This document shows, one piece after another, positions 27,384-33,304 of a stretch of 64,000 nt of DNA. A model generated the notes under the pieces. That model had not been told where the DNA came from. It was given only the letters and a program-made list of their open reading frames with translations, and did no database searches. The position numbers and the translations under genes are program-made. The stretch spans positions 1 through 64,000 of the forward strand of contig CAAEDN010000059.1 in NCBI GenBank assembly GCA_900754615.1. Direction: 5' to 3'. Origin of the DNA: an uncultured Holdemanella sp. (lineage in GTDB: Bacteria; Bacillota_I; Bacilli_A; Erysipelotrichales; Erysipelotrichaceae). Positions within the stretch are counted from its first letter, which is position 1. Each line of letters opens with the position of its first letter.

Positions 27384-28463
27384 TTAGAAGTTTGAAATTG
27401 CATTCAAAACCTCATCTTCTTCAGTATCAATAAGATGGCCATAAATATCCATTGTAGTACGTATAGAAGAGTGTCCTAGACGTTTAGATATCTTGTACAT
27501 ATTAACACCTGCTTCAATCAAATTTGAAGCATGTGAGTGCCTTAACGCATGAATATTGAATTCAGGGACTCCAGCTTCTGCACACAATTTGTTTTTTCTT
27601 AATCTCAATATTTCAGGATCCATATGTCTATATCCACCAAAGATGAACCACGACTCTTCAAATTCATCAAATGAAGAATAGTATTTCTTCAATTCATAAA
27701 TAAAAGATTTTGTCTTTTCATCAACCGCAATCTTACGAATTGAATTCTTGGTCTTAGGTGTCTGCCACTTACCACGAATATATTGTCTACGAATATGGAT
27801 GTATTTACCATCGAAGTCCTCAAAGGTTAAAGATAAACATTCAGATACACGCATGCCTGTCATATACATCGTCCAAATTGCGTATGCCGTATCTTTCCAT
27901 GCTCCACCTCTACATGTTACTGCATATTCAAAAAGTGTCTTAAAATCACTTTTAGGCACGATTTCAAGCTTCTTAGCCTCCGTGGCCACAGGCTTAACCA
28001 AAGGTGCCATCTTAAAAAATGGATCATTGATAATACCGTAGTATTTCTTCGCGAATTTAAAGATATTTCTGAGATTAGTTAATAAAGTTTTTTTGGTCGA
28101 ATACTTATAAGATTTGATTTGTGGCAATTCGAAAAAGTTGTCAATATCAAGATATGTAATCTTGGCCATCTTCTTATCGTTAAGCGGAGACAACATATTC
28201 AGATACACTCTTTTAGTATCCAGTGTGGATGGCTTCAATGTTCTAGATTTAAATTCATACCATTTTAAAGTAACTTCATAGAAGGTTACGTTCTGGTCTC
28301 CAACAACCTTGATCTGCATGAATGCAGATTCAGCTGCCACTGCTTCCTTCCTGGTATTGAACCATTTAGAATGTTTTTGAACACGATCTCCATTAAAATC
28401 AGTATAGTAACAACGGTAACACCATTGTTTCTTTCCATTGTGTAGGCGCTCATAAATAGGCAT
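27384..28463 (-). CDS. int: Phage integrase, tyrosine recombinase
   Basis: 359 aa, normal length. N-terminal AP2-like arm-binding region (RCYYTDFNGDRVQKHSKWFNTRKEA), SAM-like core-binding domain, and a catalytic domain with Arg in TGMRVSECL, HALRHSH (His-x-x-Arg), LGHSSIRTTMDIYGH with the nucleophile Tyr. It integrates and excises the prophage at the 20-bp core 110 bases downstream. ATG 28463 follows GGAGGAAA. Confidence 0.95.
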   Translation of the reverse strand: MPIYERLHNGKKQWCYRCYYTDFNGDRVQKHSKWFNTRKEAVAAESAFMQIKVVGDQNVTFYEVTLKWYEFKSRTLKPSTLDTKRVYLNMLSPLNDKKMAKITYLDIDNFFELPQIKSYKYSTKKTLLTNLRNIFKFAKKYYGIINDPFFKMAPLVKPVATEAKKLEIVPKSDFKTLFEYAVTCRGGAWKDTAYAIWTMYMTGMRVSECLSLTFEDFDGKYIHIRRQYIRGKWQTPKTKNSIRKIAVDEKTKSFIYELKKYYSSFDEFEESWFIFGGYRHMDPEILRLRKNKLCAEAGVPEFNIHALRHSHASNLIEAGVNMYKISKRLGHSSIRTTMDIYGHLIDTEEDEVLNAISNF

Positions 28464-28482
28464 TTAAATTTCCTCCGTTCTA

Positions 28483-28491
28483 TGCTAAAAT
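28483..28491 (+). promoter_or_regulatory. Extended -10 promoter for the three-hairpin RNA
   Basis: TGC-TAAAAT, an extended -10 element; a TTTAAA at 28463-28468 is a poor -35. Predicted start near 28498, right at the first hairpin. It diverges from int, whose ribosome site is just to the left. Confidence 0.45.
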
Positions 28492-28494
28492 GAG

Positions 28495-28594
28495 CACATA
28501 AAAAGTTTGATGTGGTAGTCATCTTTTTATGTGAGAGTATTGGTAGTACTCTTAATCGTCCTGGATGTTGGTAGCATCCAGGATTTTTTATTTT
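28495..28594 (+). ncRNA. Putative prophage small RNA with three TGGTAG-loop hairpins
   Basis: Hairpin 1: 11-bp stem CACATAAAAAG/CTTTTTATGTG (28495-28505, 28523-28533) with an inner ATG/CAT pair and loop TGGTAGT. Hairpin 2: AGAGTA/TACTCT (28534-28539, 28547-28552), loop TTGGTAG. Hairpin 3: TCCTGGATG/CATCCAGGA (28559-28567, 28575-28583), loop TTGGTAG, followed by TTTTTTATTTT, a rho-independent end. The TGGTAG cores are at 28513, 28541 and 28569, exactly 28 bases apart. No coding frame fits. Its loops are complementary to three CTACCA motifs around the start of the gene at 31302, so a trans-acting regulator is proposed. Confidence 0.65.
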
Positions 28595-28983
28595 GCTTCG
28601 TTTTTCAGTTTTCTCAATATTTCTCCAGCAAACTCAGCGCCATCTCGATTGATTGAGATTTTAACTTCTCCATCCACTGTATTCAGTATTAAAGTACCAG
28701 TTGTCAATGCTTTTTTGTAGAATACGTTCCTGATCTGACTCCAATTCCACTCTTTAAACTTATATCCAAACATGTTTTTAGAACATTTTATCAGGCGCTT
28801 TTTAGTTGCTACAAAGCATTTTCCATTTACAGTAATGAATGGAAGATTAAGTCTTTCATCTGAATCCAACATCGCAATAATCTGTTCAAAGCATTTGATT
28901 GCATTTTTTTTAGAAATGCCACCAATCAACTCATTGTTGATTGAATAGTAATATGCTTCCATTGCAATTTCATGATTAGTCAT
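28588..28983 (-). CDS. Small protein with PH-like domain (YokE type)
   Basis: 131 aa. Helical N-terminus, then a bacterial PH-like barrel (about 48-125): FITVNGKCFVATKKRLIK, an aromatic stretch KFKEWNWSQIRNV, then TLILNTVDGEVKISI. This matches YokE-like PH proteins found in many prophages; the function is unknown. Ribosome site AAAGGAAATC. Its 3' end meets the T-run of the small RNA on the other strand. Confidence 0.65.
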   Translation of the reverse strand: MTNHEIAMEAYYYSINNELIGGISKKNAIKCFEQIIAMLDSDERLNLPFITVNGKCFVATKKRLIKCSKNMFGYKFKEWNWSQIRNVFYKKALTTGTLILNTVDGEVKISINRDGAEFAGEILRKLKNEAK

Positions 28984-29035
28984 AATAGATTTCCTTTCTT
29001 TCTGAATGATAAATTAAGAATTTTGTTAATTTTAC

Positions 29036-29072
29036 AAAAAAAGAAAAAGCTATCCGAAACCGAATAGCTTTT
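29036..29072 (-). terminator. Terminator downstream of PemK/MazF-like gene
   Basis: Minus-strand stem AAAAGCTAT/ATAGCTTTT (29072-29064 with 29053-29045), 10-base loop, then TCTTTTTTT. It ends the leftward lysogeny transcript. Confidence 0.85.
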
Positions 29073-29190
29073 CCGTATCTGCGGCACCCACAAATGTGTT
29101 ACCGAAATAAATACCAACAGTGCCTGATATAATGTATCATCACTGAAATTCATCTTTATAATAACATGAATTTATTTAAAATCAAGTGAT
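29073..29190 (-). other. Structured stretch between PemK/MazF-like gene and its terminator
   Basis: 118 bases with several possible RNA stems on the minus strand: CAGTG-TGATA...TATCA-CACTG (29145-29118), GGCAC...GTGCC, CCG...CGG, then the terminator hairpin. No reading frame. It is either an unusually folded 3' untranslated region or a separate small RNA; no promoter was recognised. Confidence 0.35.
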
Positions 29191-29997
29191 TTACAAGGCA
29201 ATGTTGGTTACAGCTTTTACGATTTCAGTGTCAATTCTATCCATTGTTTCATTGGATAACTGTATTTTACCAATTGGATCTAATACATTAATTGACTTTT
29301 TAATTCTATGTTTACTAATAGTTGTTATGGATAGAATCTTAGCAAATGAATCCTTATTTTTTTCATTATAGTAATCTGTGATATCTTGAAGCATATGAAT
29401 AACTTTATTAATGATGTCTGCAATTTCATCAGTCGTATAATGAATTGTTCCATCAGTAGCAGCCTTCTTCGGTTTAATTGTCATACAATAATATTCAATC
29501 AAAGAATCATGAAATGTGACCGATTGTCCTTCGTGATATTTAAAAGTTCCTTTTTCATCCTTTAATAAATCTTCTATTATTGCAGAAAAAGCTACAAGAT
29601 CTTGAATACTTTTTAAAACGTCACTAAATATATTTTGAATTAGTTCATTTCCTAAATTGATATTAGATTTATTAGCCTTAGATGTTAACGGGAGCACTGT
29701 GATTTCTCCTGCTTTAGGAGAATCTTTTTTATTTAGCACTATAGCAAAATGATTTCCACTTAATTCATTCCCTATGGATGTACCAAAGTTAACCATAACA
29801 ACTGTTCCACGTTTATATTTAATAAACCTGTTTTTTATATTAGGATTGTTTTCTTTTTTGAAGGCCATAGCCTGGAAGTGTTGCCATTTATCCAAATTAT
29901 TGAATTTAGGATTTTTACAATCCTTAATGATATTTTTAAAAGTATCGTTACTAGCATCCAAAGATTTACATTTATTACTTATTTCTTGTTCAGTCAT
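29191..29997 (-). CDS. PemK/MazF-fold toxin-like protein
   Basis: 268 aa. The block YKRGTVVMVNFGTSIGNELSGNH, then FAIVLNKKDSP and ITVLPLTSK, is the SH3-like barrel start of the PemK/MazF endoribonuclease family. Here it sits in a longer protein with ~55 residues before it and a long helical C-terminus, a form common in phages and mobile elements. No partner antitoxin gene of usual type is adjacent, so toxicity is uncertain. Of two tandem ATG codons, 29997 has the better distance (6 bases) from AGGAGG. Confidence 0.72.
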   Translation of the reverse strand: MTEQEISNKCKSLDASNDTFKNIIKDCKNPKFNNLDKWQHFQAMAFKKENNPNIKNRFIKYKRGTVVMVNFGTSIGNELSGNHFAIVLNKKDSPKAGEITVLPLTSKANKSNINLGNELIQNIFSDVLKSIQDLVAFSAIIEDLLKDEKGTFKYHEGQSVTFHDSLIEYYCMTIKPKKAATDGTIHYTTDEIADIINKVIHMLQDITDYYNEKNKDSFAKILSITTISKHRIKKSINVLDPIGKIQLSNETMDRIDTEIVKAVTNIAL

Positions 29998-30024
29998 CAT
30001 ACCCCTCCTCGTTTTATTTTTCTC

Positions 30025-30078
30025 TATAATCAAATCCAGATATAATTACTTATTATCCTTCTTAACTCTTTCTATTCC
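30025..30078. repeat. Duplicated repressor 3' end, copy A
   Basis: About 54 bases nearly identical (two substitutions and two single-base gaps) to 30520-30575. Read on the minus strand it still encodes the repressor tail ERVKKDNK-stop, now stranded behind the membrane gene. This is a scar of the insertion of the gene at 30072. Confidence 0.8.
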
Positions 30079-30494
30079 TGAATTGGTAGATCAGGTAAGT
30101 TTGCTCTCTCATCTTTTTCAACATTCTCTTTTTCAAAGCCACGATTGAAAAATAAGAATATAGAAATAAACGATAAAACACCTTGCACCGTTGAACAATA
30201 AAATCTTTCTGGAACAACTATAATTGCTACAAAATATAAGATGCATGAAATTAAAGTTACGATCCAGTTCTTCGATATAGCACTAACTCCAGTTAAAAAG
30301 AAGTTAATTACCATACAAATTGTAAATGGCAATAAATATCTCAATGCCAGCATTGCACCTAACTTTGCAAAATCATTTTTCATGCCAACAATTCCAAATA
30401 AACTAATAATTGCGAATATCAAATAAATAGCAGTCAACGCTAACGCAATATACATTAATACTGATCCAATTGTTTCTTTTTTCTTTTGTGCCAT
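30072..30494 (-). CDS. Four-helix membrane protein in lysogeny region
   Basis: 140 aa. Four predicted membrane helices (near 12-35, 50-70, 75-95, 102-118) and an acidic cytosolic tail. No family recognised. It stands between repressor and PemK-like gene, flanked by the duplicated repressor end, so it looks like a later cassette. Superinfection exclusion is a reasonable guess for a lysogen-expressed membrane protein, but nothing in the sequence proves it. Ribosome site GGGAGAGGG. Confidence 0.65.
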   Translation of the reverse strand: MAQKKKETIGSVLMYIALALTAIYLIFAIISLFGIVGMKNDFAKLGAMLALRYLLPFTICMVINFFLTGVSAISKNWIVTLISCILYFVAIIVVPERFYCSTVQGVLSFISIFLFFNRGFEKENVEKDERANLPDLPIQE

Positions 30495-30519
30495 AATTTT
30501 TAACCCTCTCCCTTAAATT

Positions 30520-30575
30520 TATAATCAAAATCTAGATATAATTACTTATTATCCTTTTTAACTCTTTCGTATTCC
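30520..30575. repeat. Duplicated repressor 3' end, copy B (in the intact gene)
   Basis: Contains the real C-terminus (YERVKKDNK-stop) of the repressor and ~25 bases after it; partner of 30025-30078. Confidence 0.8.
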
Positions 30576-30886
30576 ATTTGTGTGACTGTATCCACTGTGT
30601 GCTGACCTTTGTCGTCAAGGCTTCGATATATATCTAAGTGTTCACGCTCGTGATCCGTAAGAATGTAAGATTCATTTTCTAAGTCCTCCCATCCCATAAG
30701 GTATTGCGGAGTACATTTCAATGCTTTTGCTAAGGGTGGAACGATATCAGTCGGTAATTTCTTTATGCTTTCGGATTCGTATCTCATCACCGTAGTCTTA
30801 TTAACCCCTAATGCATTTGCAACATCTTCCAATGTCAATTTCAATTGTAGTCTTCTTGATTTAATTCGTTCTTGTATTGTCTCCAT
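30542..30886 (-). CDS. CI-like phage repressor, HTH XRE family
   Basis: 114 aa. N-terminal helix-turn-helix: ERIKSRRLQLKLTLEDVANALGVNKTTVMRYE. The C-terminal part is short, with no S24 peptidase domain, so RecA-driven self-cleavage is not expected; another anti-repressor route or proteolysis must release it. Faces a Cro-like gene across a promoter region with repeated operators. ATG 30886 is the natural start (METIQERIK). Confidence 0.85.
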   Translation of the reverse strand: METIQERIKSRRLQLKLTLEDVANALGVNKTTVMRYESESIKKLPTDIVPPLAKALKCTPQYLMGWEDLENESYILTDHEREHLDIYRSLDDKGQHTVDTVTQMEYERVKKDNK

Positions 30887-30914
30887 ATCTACAAACCTTC
30901 TCATTTCTAAACAT

Positions 30915-30943
30915 AGTATAAAAAGAAAATTGCAAAAAAGCAA
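30915..30943 (-). promoter_or_regulatory. Repressor promoter (leftward)
   Basis: Minus strand: TTGCTT (30943-30938), 17-bp spacer, TATACT (30920-30915). Its -35 is inside operator O1, so repressor binding there would control its own gene. Confidence 0.65.
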
Positions 30944-31005
30944 CAAAAATCGTTGACATAATGCAACACAGGTATATAATATTAATGAAGTTGCAGAAAT
31001 GCAAC
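30929..31005. promoter_or_regulatory. Operators O1-O3 of the genetic switch
   Basis: Three inverted repeats of consensus GTTGCA-N4-TGCAAC: O1 30929-30944 (ATTGCA...AAGCAAC, weaker), O2 30952-30967 (GTTGACATAATGCAAC), O3 30990-31005 (GTTGCAGAAATGCAAC, perfect). O2 overlaps the -35 of the rightward promoter and O3 lies just after its start. A fourth copy is at 31233-31248. Confidence 0.8.
30953..30980 (+). promoter_or_regulatory. Early rightward promoter (Cro operon)
   Basis: TTGACA at 30953-30958, 16-bp spacer, TATAAT at 30975-30980; start near 30987. Covered by O2 and O3. Confidence 0.82.
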
Positions 31006-31022
31006 AGAAAGGAAGGAGTATT

Positions 31023-31241
31023 ATGAAGGTGAACGTTAAGTTATTAGAAGAAGAGATGGACAAAAAACATGTGTCAGTATCAGAATTAGCAAGAATGAGC
31101 AATGTTGATAAATCTACAATTAGTAGATTATTGAATGAACAAAGAGCATGTTCAATCGCTACGGCTCAAGCAATAGTGCAAGCTTTAGAAATTCCATCAA
31201 AAAAAGCTGGTCTTATTTTTTTTAGTACAGAAGTTGCATAA
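31023..31241 (+). CDS. Cro-like regulator, HTH
   Basis: 72 aa. Single helix-turn-helix: SVSELARMSNVDKSTISRLLNEQR. First gene of the early rightward transcript, facing the repressor. ATG 31023 follows AAAGGAAGGAG. Its stop codon lies inside operator O4. Confidence 0.82.
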   Translation: MKVNVKLLEEEMDKKHVSVSELARMSNVDKSTISRLLNEQRACSIATAQAIVQALEIPSKKAGLIFFSTEVA

Positions 31242-31248
31242 ATGCAAT
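31233..31248. promoter_or_regulatory. Operator O4 overlapping the end of the Cro-like gene
   Basis: GTTGCATAAATGCAAT, one base off the palindrome of O3. Placed 245 bases from O3, it could allow looping by the repressor or act as a roadblock to transcription. Confidence 0.65.
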
Positions 31249-31268
31249 GTAAAAACTATTTAAGAACA

Positions 31269-31311
31269 CTACCAATAACTACCACAGAAAGGATAAAAAG
31301 TATGGCTACCA
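31269..31311 (+). promoter_or_regulatory. Three CTACCA motifs around a ribosome site (candidate small-RNA target)
   Basis: CTACCAA (31269-31275) is the exact complement of loops 2 and 3 of the RNA at 28495. ACTACCA (31278-31284) is the exact complement of loop 1. CTACCA (31306-31311) lies two codons into the gene. The ribosome site AAAGGA (31288-31293) and the ATG 31302 lie between motifs 2 and 3. Confidence 0.5.
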
Positions 31312-31547
31312 CAAAAACTAAAACTAAAGAAAAAGAACTTGAATTGTCTCCATTCGCAAACAACGGACACGCTACAGAGTATACAAAGATGATGCATCGT
31401 TATGCTGATCTAGATAAAAGAGAGAAGGCGGTGCGTAGAAAGCAATGTTTCGCAAACTGGATGTTGTTTGTGAGCGTTGTATTAGTGATTGGATGTGTCA
31501 TTGGTACTGCATTCGTTTGTAGAACTATCCAGTCTATTGGAATCTAG
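31302..31547 (+). CDS. Small single-pass membrane protein
   Basis: 81 aa. Charged, Lys/Thr-rich N-terminus (ATTKTKTKEKELEL), a basic stretch, then one membrane helix near 56-76 (WMLFVSVVLVIGCVIGTAF). No family recognised; second gene of the early transcript. ATG 31302 is chosen over an upstream in-frame ATG at 31242, which overlaps O4 and has no ribosome site. It carries the candidate small-RNA target at its start. Confidence 0.65.
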   Translation: MATTKTKTKEKELELSPFANNGHATEYTKMMHRYADLDKREKAVRRKQCFANWMLFVSVVLVIGCVIGTAFVCRTIQSIGI

Positions 31548-31560
31548 AAAGGAGATTGTT

Positions 31561-31827
31561 ATGAGGGGTATTAAAGTTGTATCTCGTCAGGAATACGACG
31601 AAGAAATTGAAGGTAAAATCCAAAAAATGACAAAGTATGCATATATCACGCAAAAAGACTTGGCAGAAATCATTGGCTGTAGCAGTGCGACTGTGAAAAC
31701 TGAGTTGAACAAGTTAGGTGTTGAATCCAATTGCTTCGGATGGCCAACAATCAAGGTAATTAATGTTCTTGGCTTGCAGCCTTATTTGGACAACCTGATC
31801 AAGCTGCGTAAGTCATGCAGGGCATAA
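31561..31827 (+). CDS. Small HTH protein, excisionase- or regulator-like
   Basis: 88 aa. Helix-turn-helix-like region YAYITQKDLAEIIGCSSATVKTELNKLGV followed by a short tail. It could be an excisionase-type or early regulatory protein; no closer family seen. Ribosome site AAAGGAG before ATG 31561. Confidence 0.65.
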   Translation: MRGIKVVSRQEYDEEIEGKIQKMTKYAYITQKDLAEIIGCSSATVKTELNKLGVESNCFGWPTIKVINVLGLQPYLDNLIKLRKSCRA

Positions 31828-31829
31828 AA

Positions 31830-31855
31830 AAAGACCACTTATTAGGAAAGTGGCC
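31830..31855 (-). terminator. Possible minus-strand terminator
   Basis: Stem CCACTT/AAGTGG (31835-31840 with 31848-31853), 7-base loop, followed on the minus strand by CTTTTTTTAT. No minus-strand gene lies upstream, so it may end an antisense transcript from the structured region to the right, or be fortuitous. Confidence 0.45.
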
Positions 31856-31890
31856 ATATCAAAATTAACAACTAAATTATAAATTATTTT

Positions 31891-32064
31891 CTCGGGTTCT
31901 GCAACCTGGGTATCACCACAAATCGACGTGATCCGCACTCGCTTTCTACATAATGTATTTTTTGCTCTAGCACGTCAAAAAAAGTTAATGGATTGTTTCT
32001 GTAACTTATCTTCCTTTTTAACAAGATTTACGCGGATTGTGGTATCTAGGTTGCAGGATTCGAG
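31891..32064 (+). ncRNA. Long structured RNA element (possible leader or small RNA)
   Basis: The ends pair: 31891-31912 with 32043-32064 form 22 continuous base pairs (17 Watson-Crick, 5 G-U), then a 3-base bulge and 6 more pairs (31916-31921 with 32037-32042). Inside, GACGTG (31925-31930) can pair with CACGTC (31971-31976) and ATCCGC (31931-31936) with GCGGAT (32032-32037), which together would make a pseudoknot. AAGTTA/TAACTT (31982-31987, 32001-32006) forms another hairpin. On the minus strand the five G-U pairs would become A-C mismatches, so plus-strand RNA is favoured. No family recognised; not a tRNA or tmRNA. Confidence 0.5.
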
Positions 32065-32088
32065 ATAGAACTAGCAAGGAGAAAAAAT

Positions 32089-32259
32089 ATGAGCACCAGA
32101 GAGGAAACATATTATTTAGTCAGTAAAGACTATTCAGAAATAATTAAAACTCTGAGCTCTAATGAGTTGGCTAATTTATTGAATGTTAAAAGGGAGAGCT
32201 TAAGCTATAAACTTGTGAAAATCAAGGACTTCAATGGATTTCCAATAGCTCAGGAGTAA
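32089..32259 (+). CDS. Small HTH-like protein
   Basis: 56 aa. Contains LSSNELANLLNVKRESLSYKLVKI, a helix-turn-helix-like stretch related in style to the gene at 31561. AAGGAG before ATG 32089; follows the structured RNA by 24 bases, which could therefore act as its leader. Confidence 0.6.
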   Translation: MSTREETYYLVSKDYSEIIKTLSSNELANLLNVKRESLSYKLVKIKDFNGFPIAQE

Positions 32260-32264
32260 CGCCT

Positions 32265-32993
32265 ATGGAACAGGGCTATATTAAATTGTTCCGCCAAATT
32301 GTGGATTGGGAGTGGTATGACGACATCCCAACGTGTAGATTGTTTATTCACTTACTTTTGAAAGTGAATCACGTTGATCGCAATTGGCAGGGAAAGAAAA
32401 TAGAAAGAGGTTCGTGTATAACGAGTTTTGCTAGTTTAAACGCTGAAACAAAACTGAGCGTTGAGCAAATAAAAAGAGCTCTAAAAAATCTACAAAAAAC
32501 AGGTGAGATTAAAAAAATCTCAACAAATCAAAACACGCTCATAATCGTTACAAAATACGATGATTATCAGTGTTTTGCCAATGTCGACAACAAGCAAACA
32601 ACAAACGAACAACACGAGGACAACATGCAGAAAACAAACGAGCAACAAACAGACAACAAACGAACAACAACAAACAATAATGTAAAGAATATAAAGAATG
32701 ATAAGAATAATAATAATTTATATTGTTCTTCTGACGAAGAACTAGAAATGAATCAAATTATTAGAACCATTGTTGAAATCCTGAATATTGAAACGGAGAA
32801 AGAATTTTCTCCTGATGCTAAATTAACTAGAAAGTTGATTCAGGACAAATTGAATGCTGGATATAGCTTGGCAGATTTTAAATGTGTAATTGAAAAGAAA
32901 TGCGATGCATGGAAGGCTGATCCAGTGATGAAATCTTATTTGAAACCAAGCATTTTGTTTGGAAATAAGTTTGATGAATATCTGAATGAGTGA
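32265..32993 (+). CDS. Phage replication initiator, DnaD-like
   Basis: 242 aa. N-terminal winged-helix region of the phage replisome-organiser type (GYIKLFRQIVDWEWYDDIP, then TKLSVEQIKRALKNLQKTGEI). A polar Asn/Gln/Thr-rich linker (~105-150) follows, then a helical C-terminus like DnaD/conserved phage C-terminal domains (KLIQDKLNAGYSLADFKCVI). Likely loads the host helicase at the phage origin. No separate DnaC-like loader gene is adjacent. Ribosome site AGGAG. Confidence 0.75.
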   Translation: MEQGYIKLFRQIVDWEWYDDIPTCRLFIHLLLKVNHVDRNWQGKKIERGSCITSFASLNAETKLSVEQIKRALKNLQKTGEIKKISTNQNTLIIVTKYDDYQCFANVDNKQTTNEQHEDNMQKTNEQQTDNKRTTTNNNVKNIKNDKNNNNLYCSSDEELEMNQIIRTIVEILNIETEKEFSPDAKLTRKLIQDKLNAGYSLADFKCVIEKKCDAWKADPVMKSYLKPSILFGNKFDEYLNE

Positions 32994-33003
32994 GGTGTCG
33001 TGA

Positions 33004-33303
33004 ATGAATATTGTTAAAGCAATCAAATTAGCTAAAAAGAGGAAAATGGGATTTGTAAGAAAAAATAGTCGTGATCACAAAAAAGGCGCTTATTTATATC
33101 CAACAAACATAACAATTTACAAAATCGCAGTTTATCTTCCAGAACGGAATGAATATTTAAGATTTTGGAATCCAATGACAGACGATCTCATGGCTAAGGA
33201 TTGGATTCTGGTTAAACCTAAAAAGGTATTTAGTAAAGCATATAGTTCTGATGAGTTAAAAGAAATGGGACTAAGTGAAATCGTATCAGGAAAGGAAAAA
33301 TGA
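33004..33303 (+). CDS. Tad2-like (DUF2829) protein, candidate Thoeris inhibitor
   Basis: 99 aa. Fits the DUF2829 pattern: an N-terminal AIKLAKKRKMGFVRK (usual start ALEALKxGKKVxR), a YLYPTN strand, and the C-terminal WNPMTDDLMAKDWILV (usual W-x-P-x-x-x-D-x-L-A-x-D-W). Members of this family include Tad2, a phage protein that sequesters the cyclic signal of Thoeris defence. The family call is from remembered pattern; binding residues were not checked. ATG at 33004 after GAGGTGTCGTGA. Confidence 0.6.
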   Translation: MNIVKAIKLAKKRKMGFVRKNSRDHKKGAYLYPTNITIYKIAVYLPERNEYLRFWNPMTDDLMAKDWILVKPKKVFSKAYSSDELKEMGLSEIVSGKEK

Positions 33304-33304
33304 A

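Noticed and set aside
28495..28594. CRISPR-like repeat because of the 28-base periodicity
   Set aside because: Only the 6-7 base loop repeats; stems differ, so it is a set of hairpins rather than repeat-spacer units.
29191..29997. ToxN/AbiQ type III toxin
   Set aside because: The short tandem RNA repeats that precede such toxins are not present upstream.
31891..32064. tRNA or tmRNA at the large folded element
   Set aside because: No cloverleaf, no T-loop GTTCGA context, and the inner region does not fit tmRNA.
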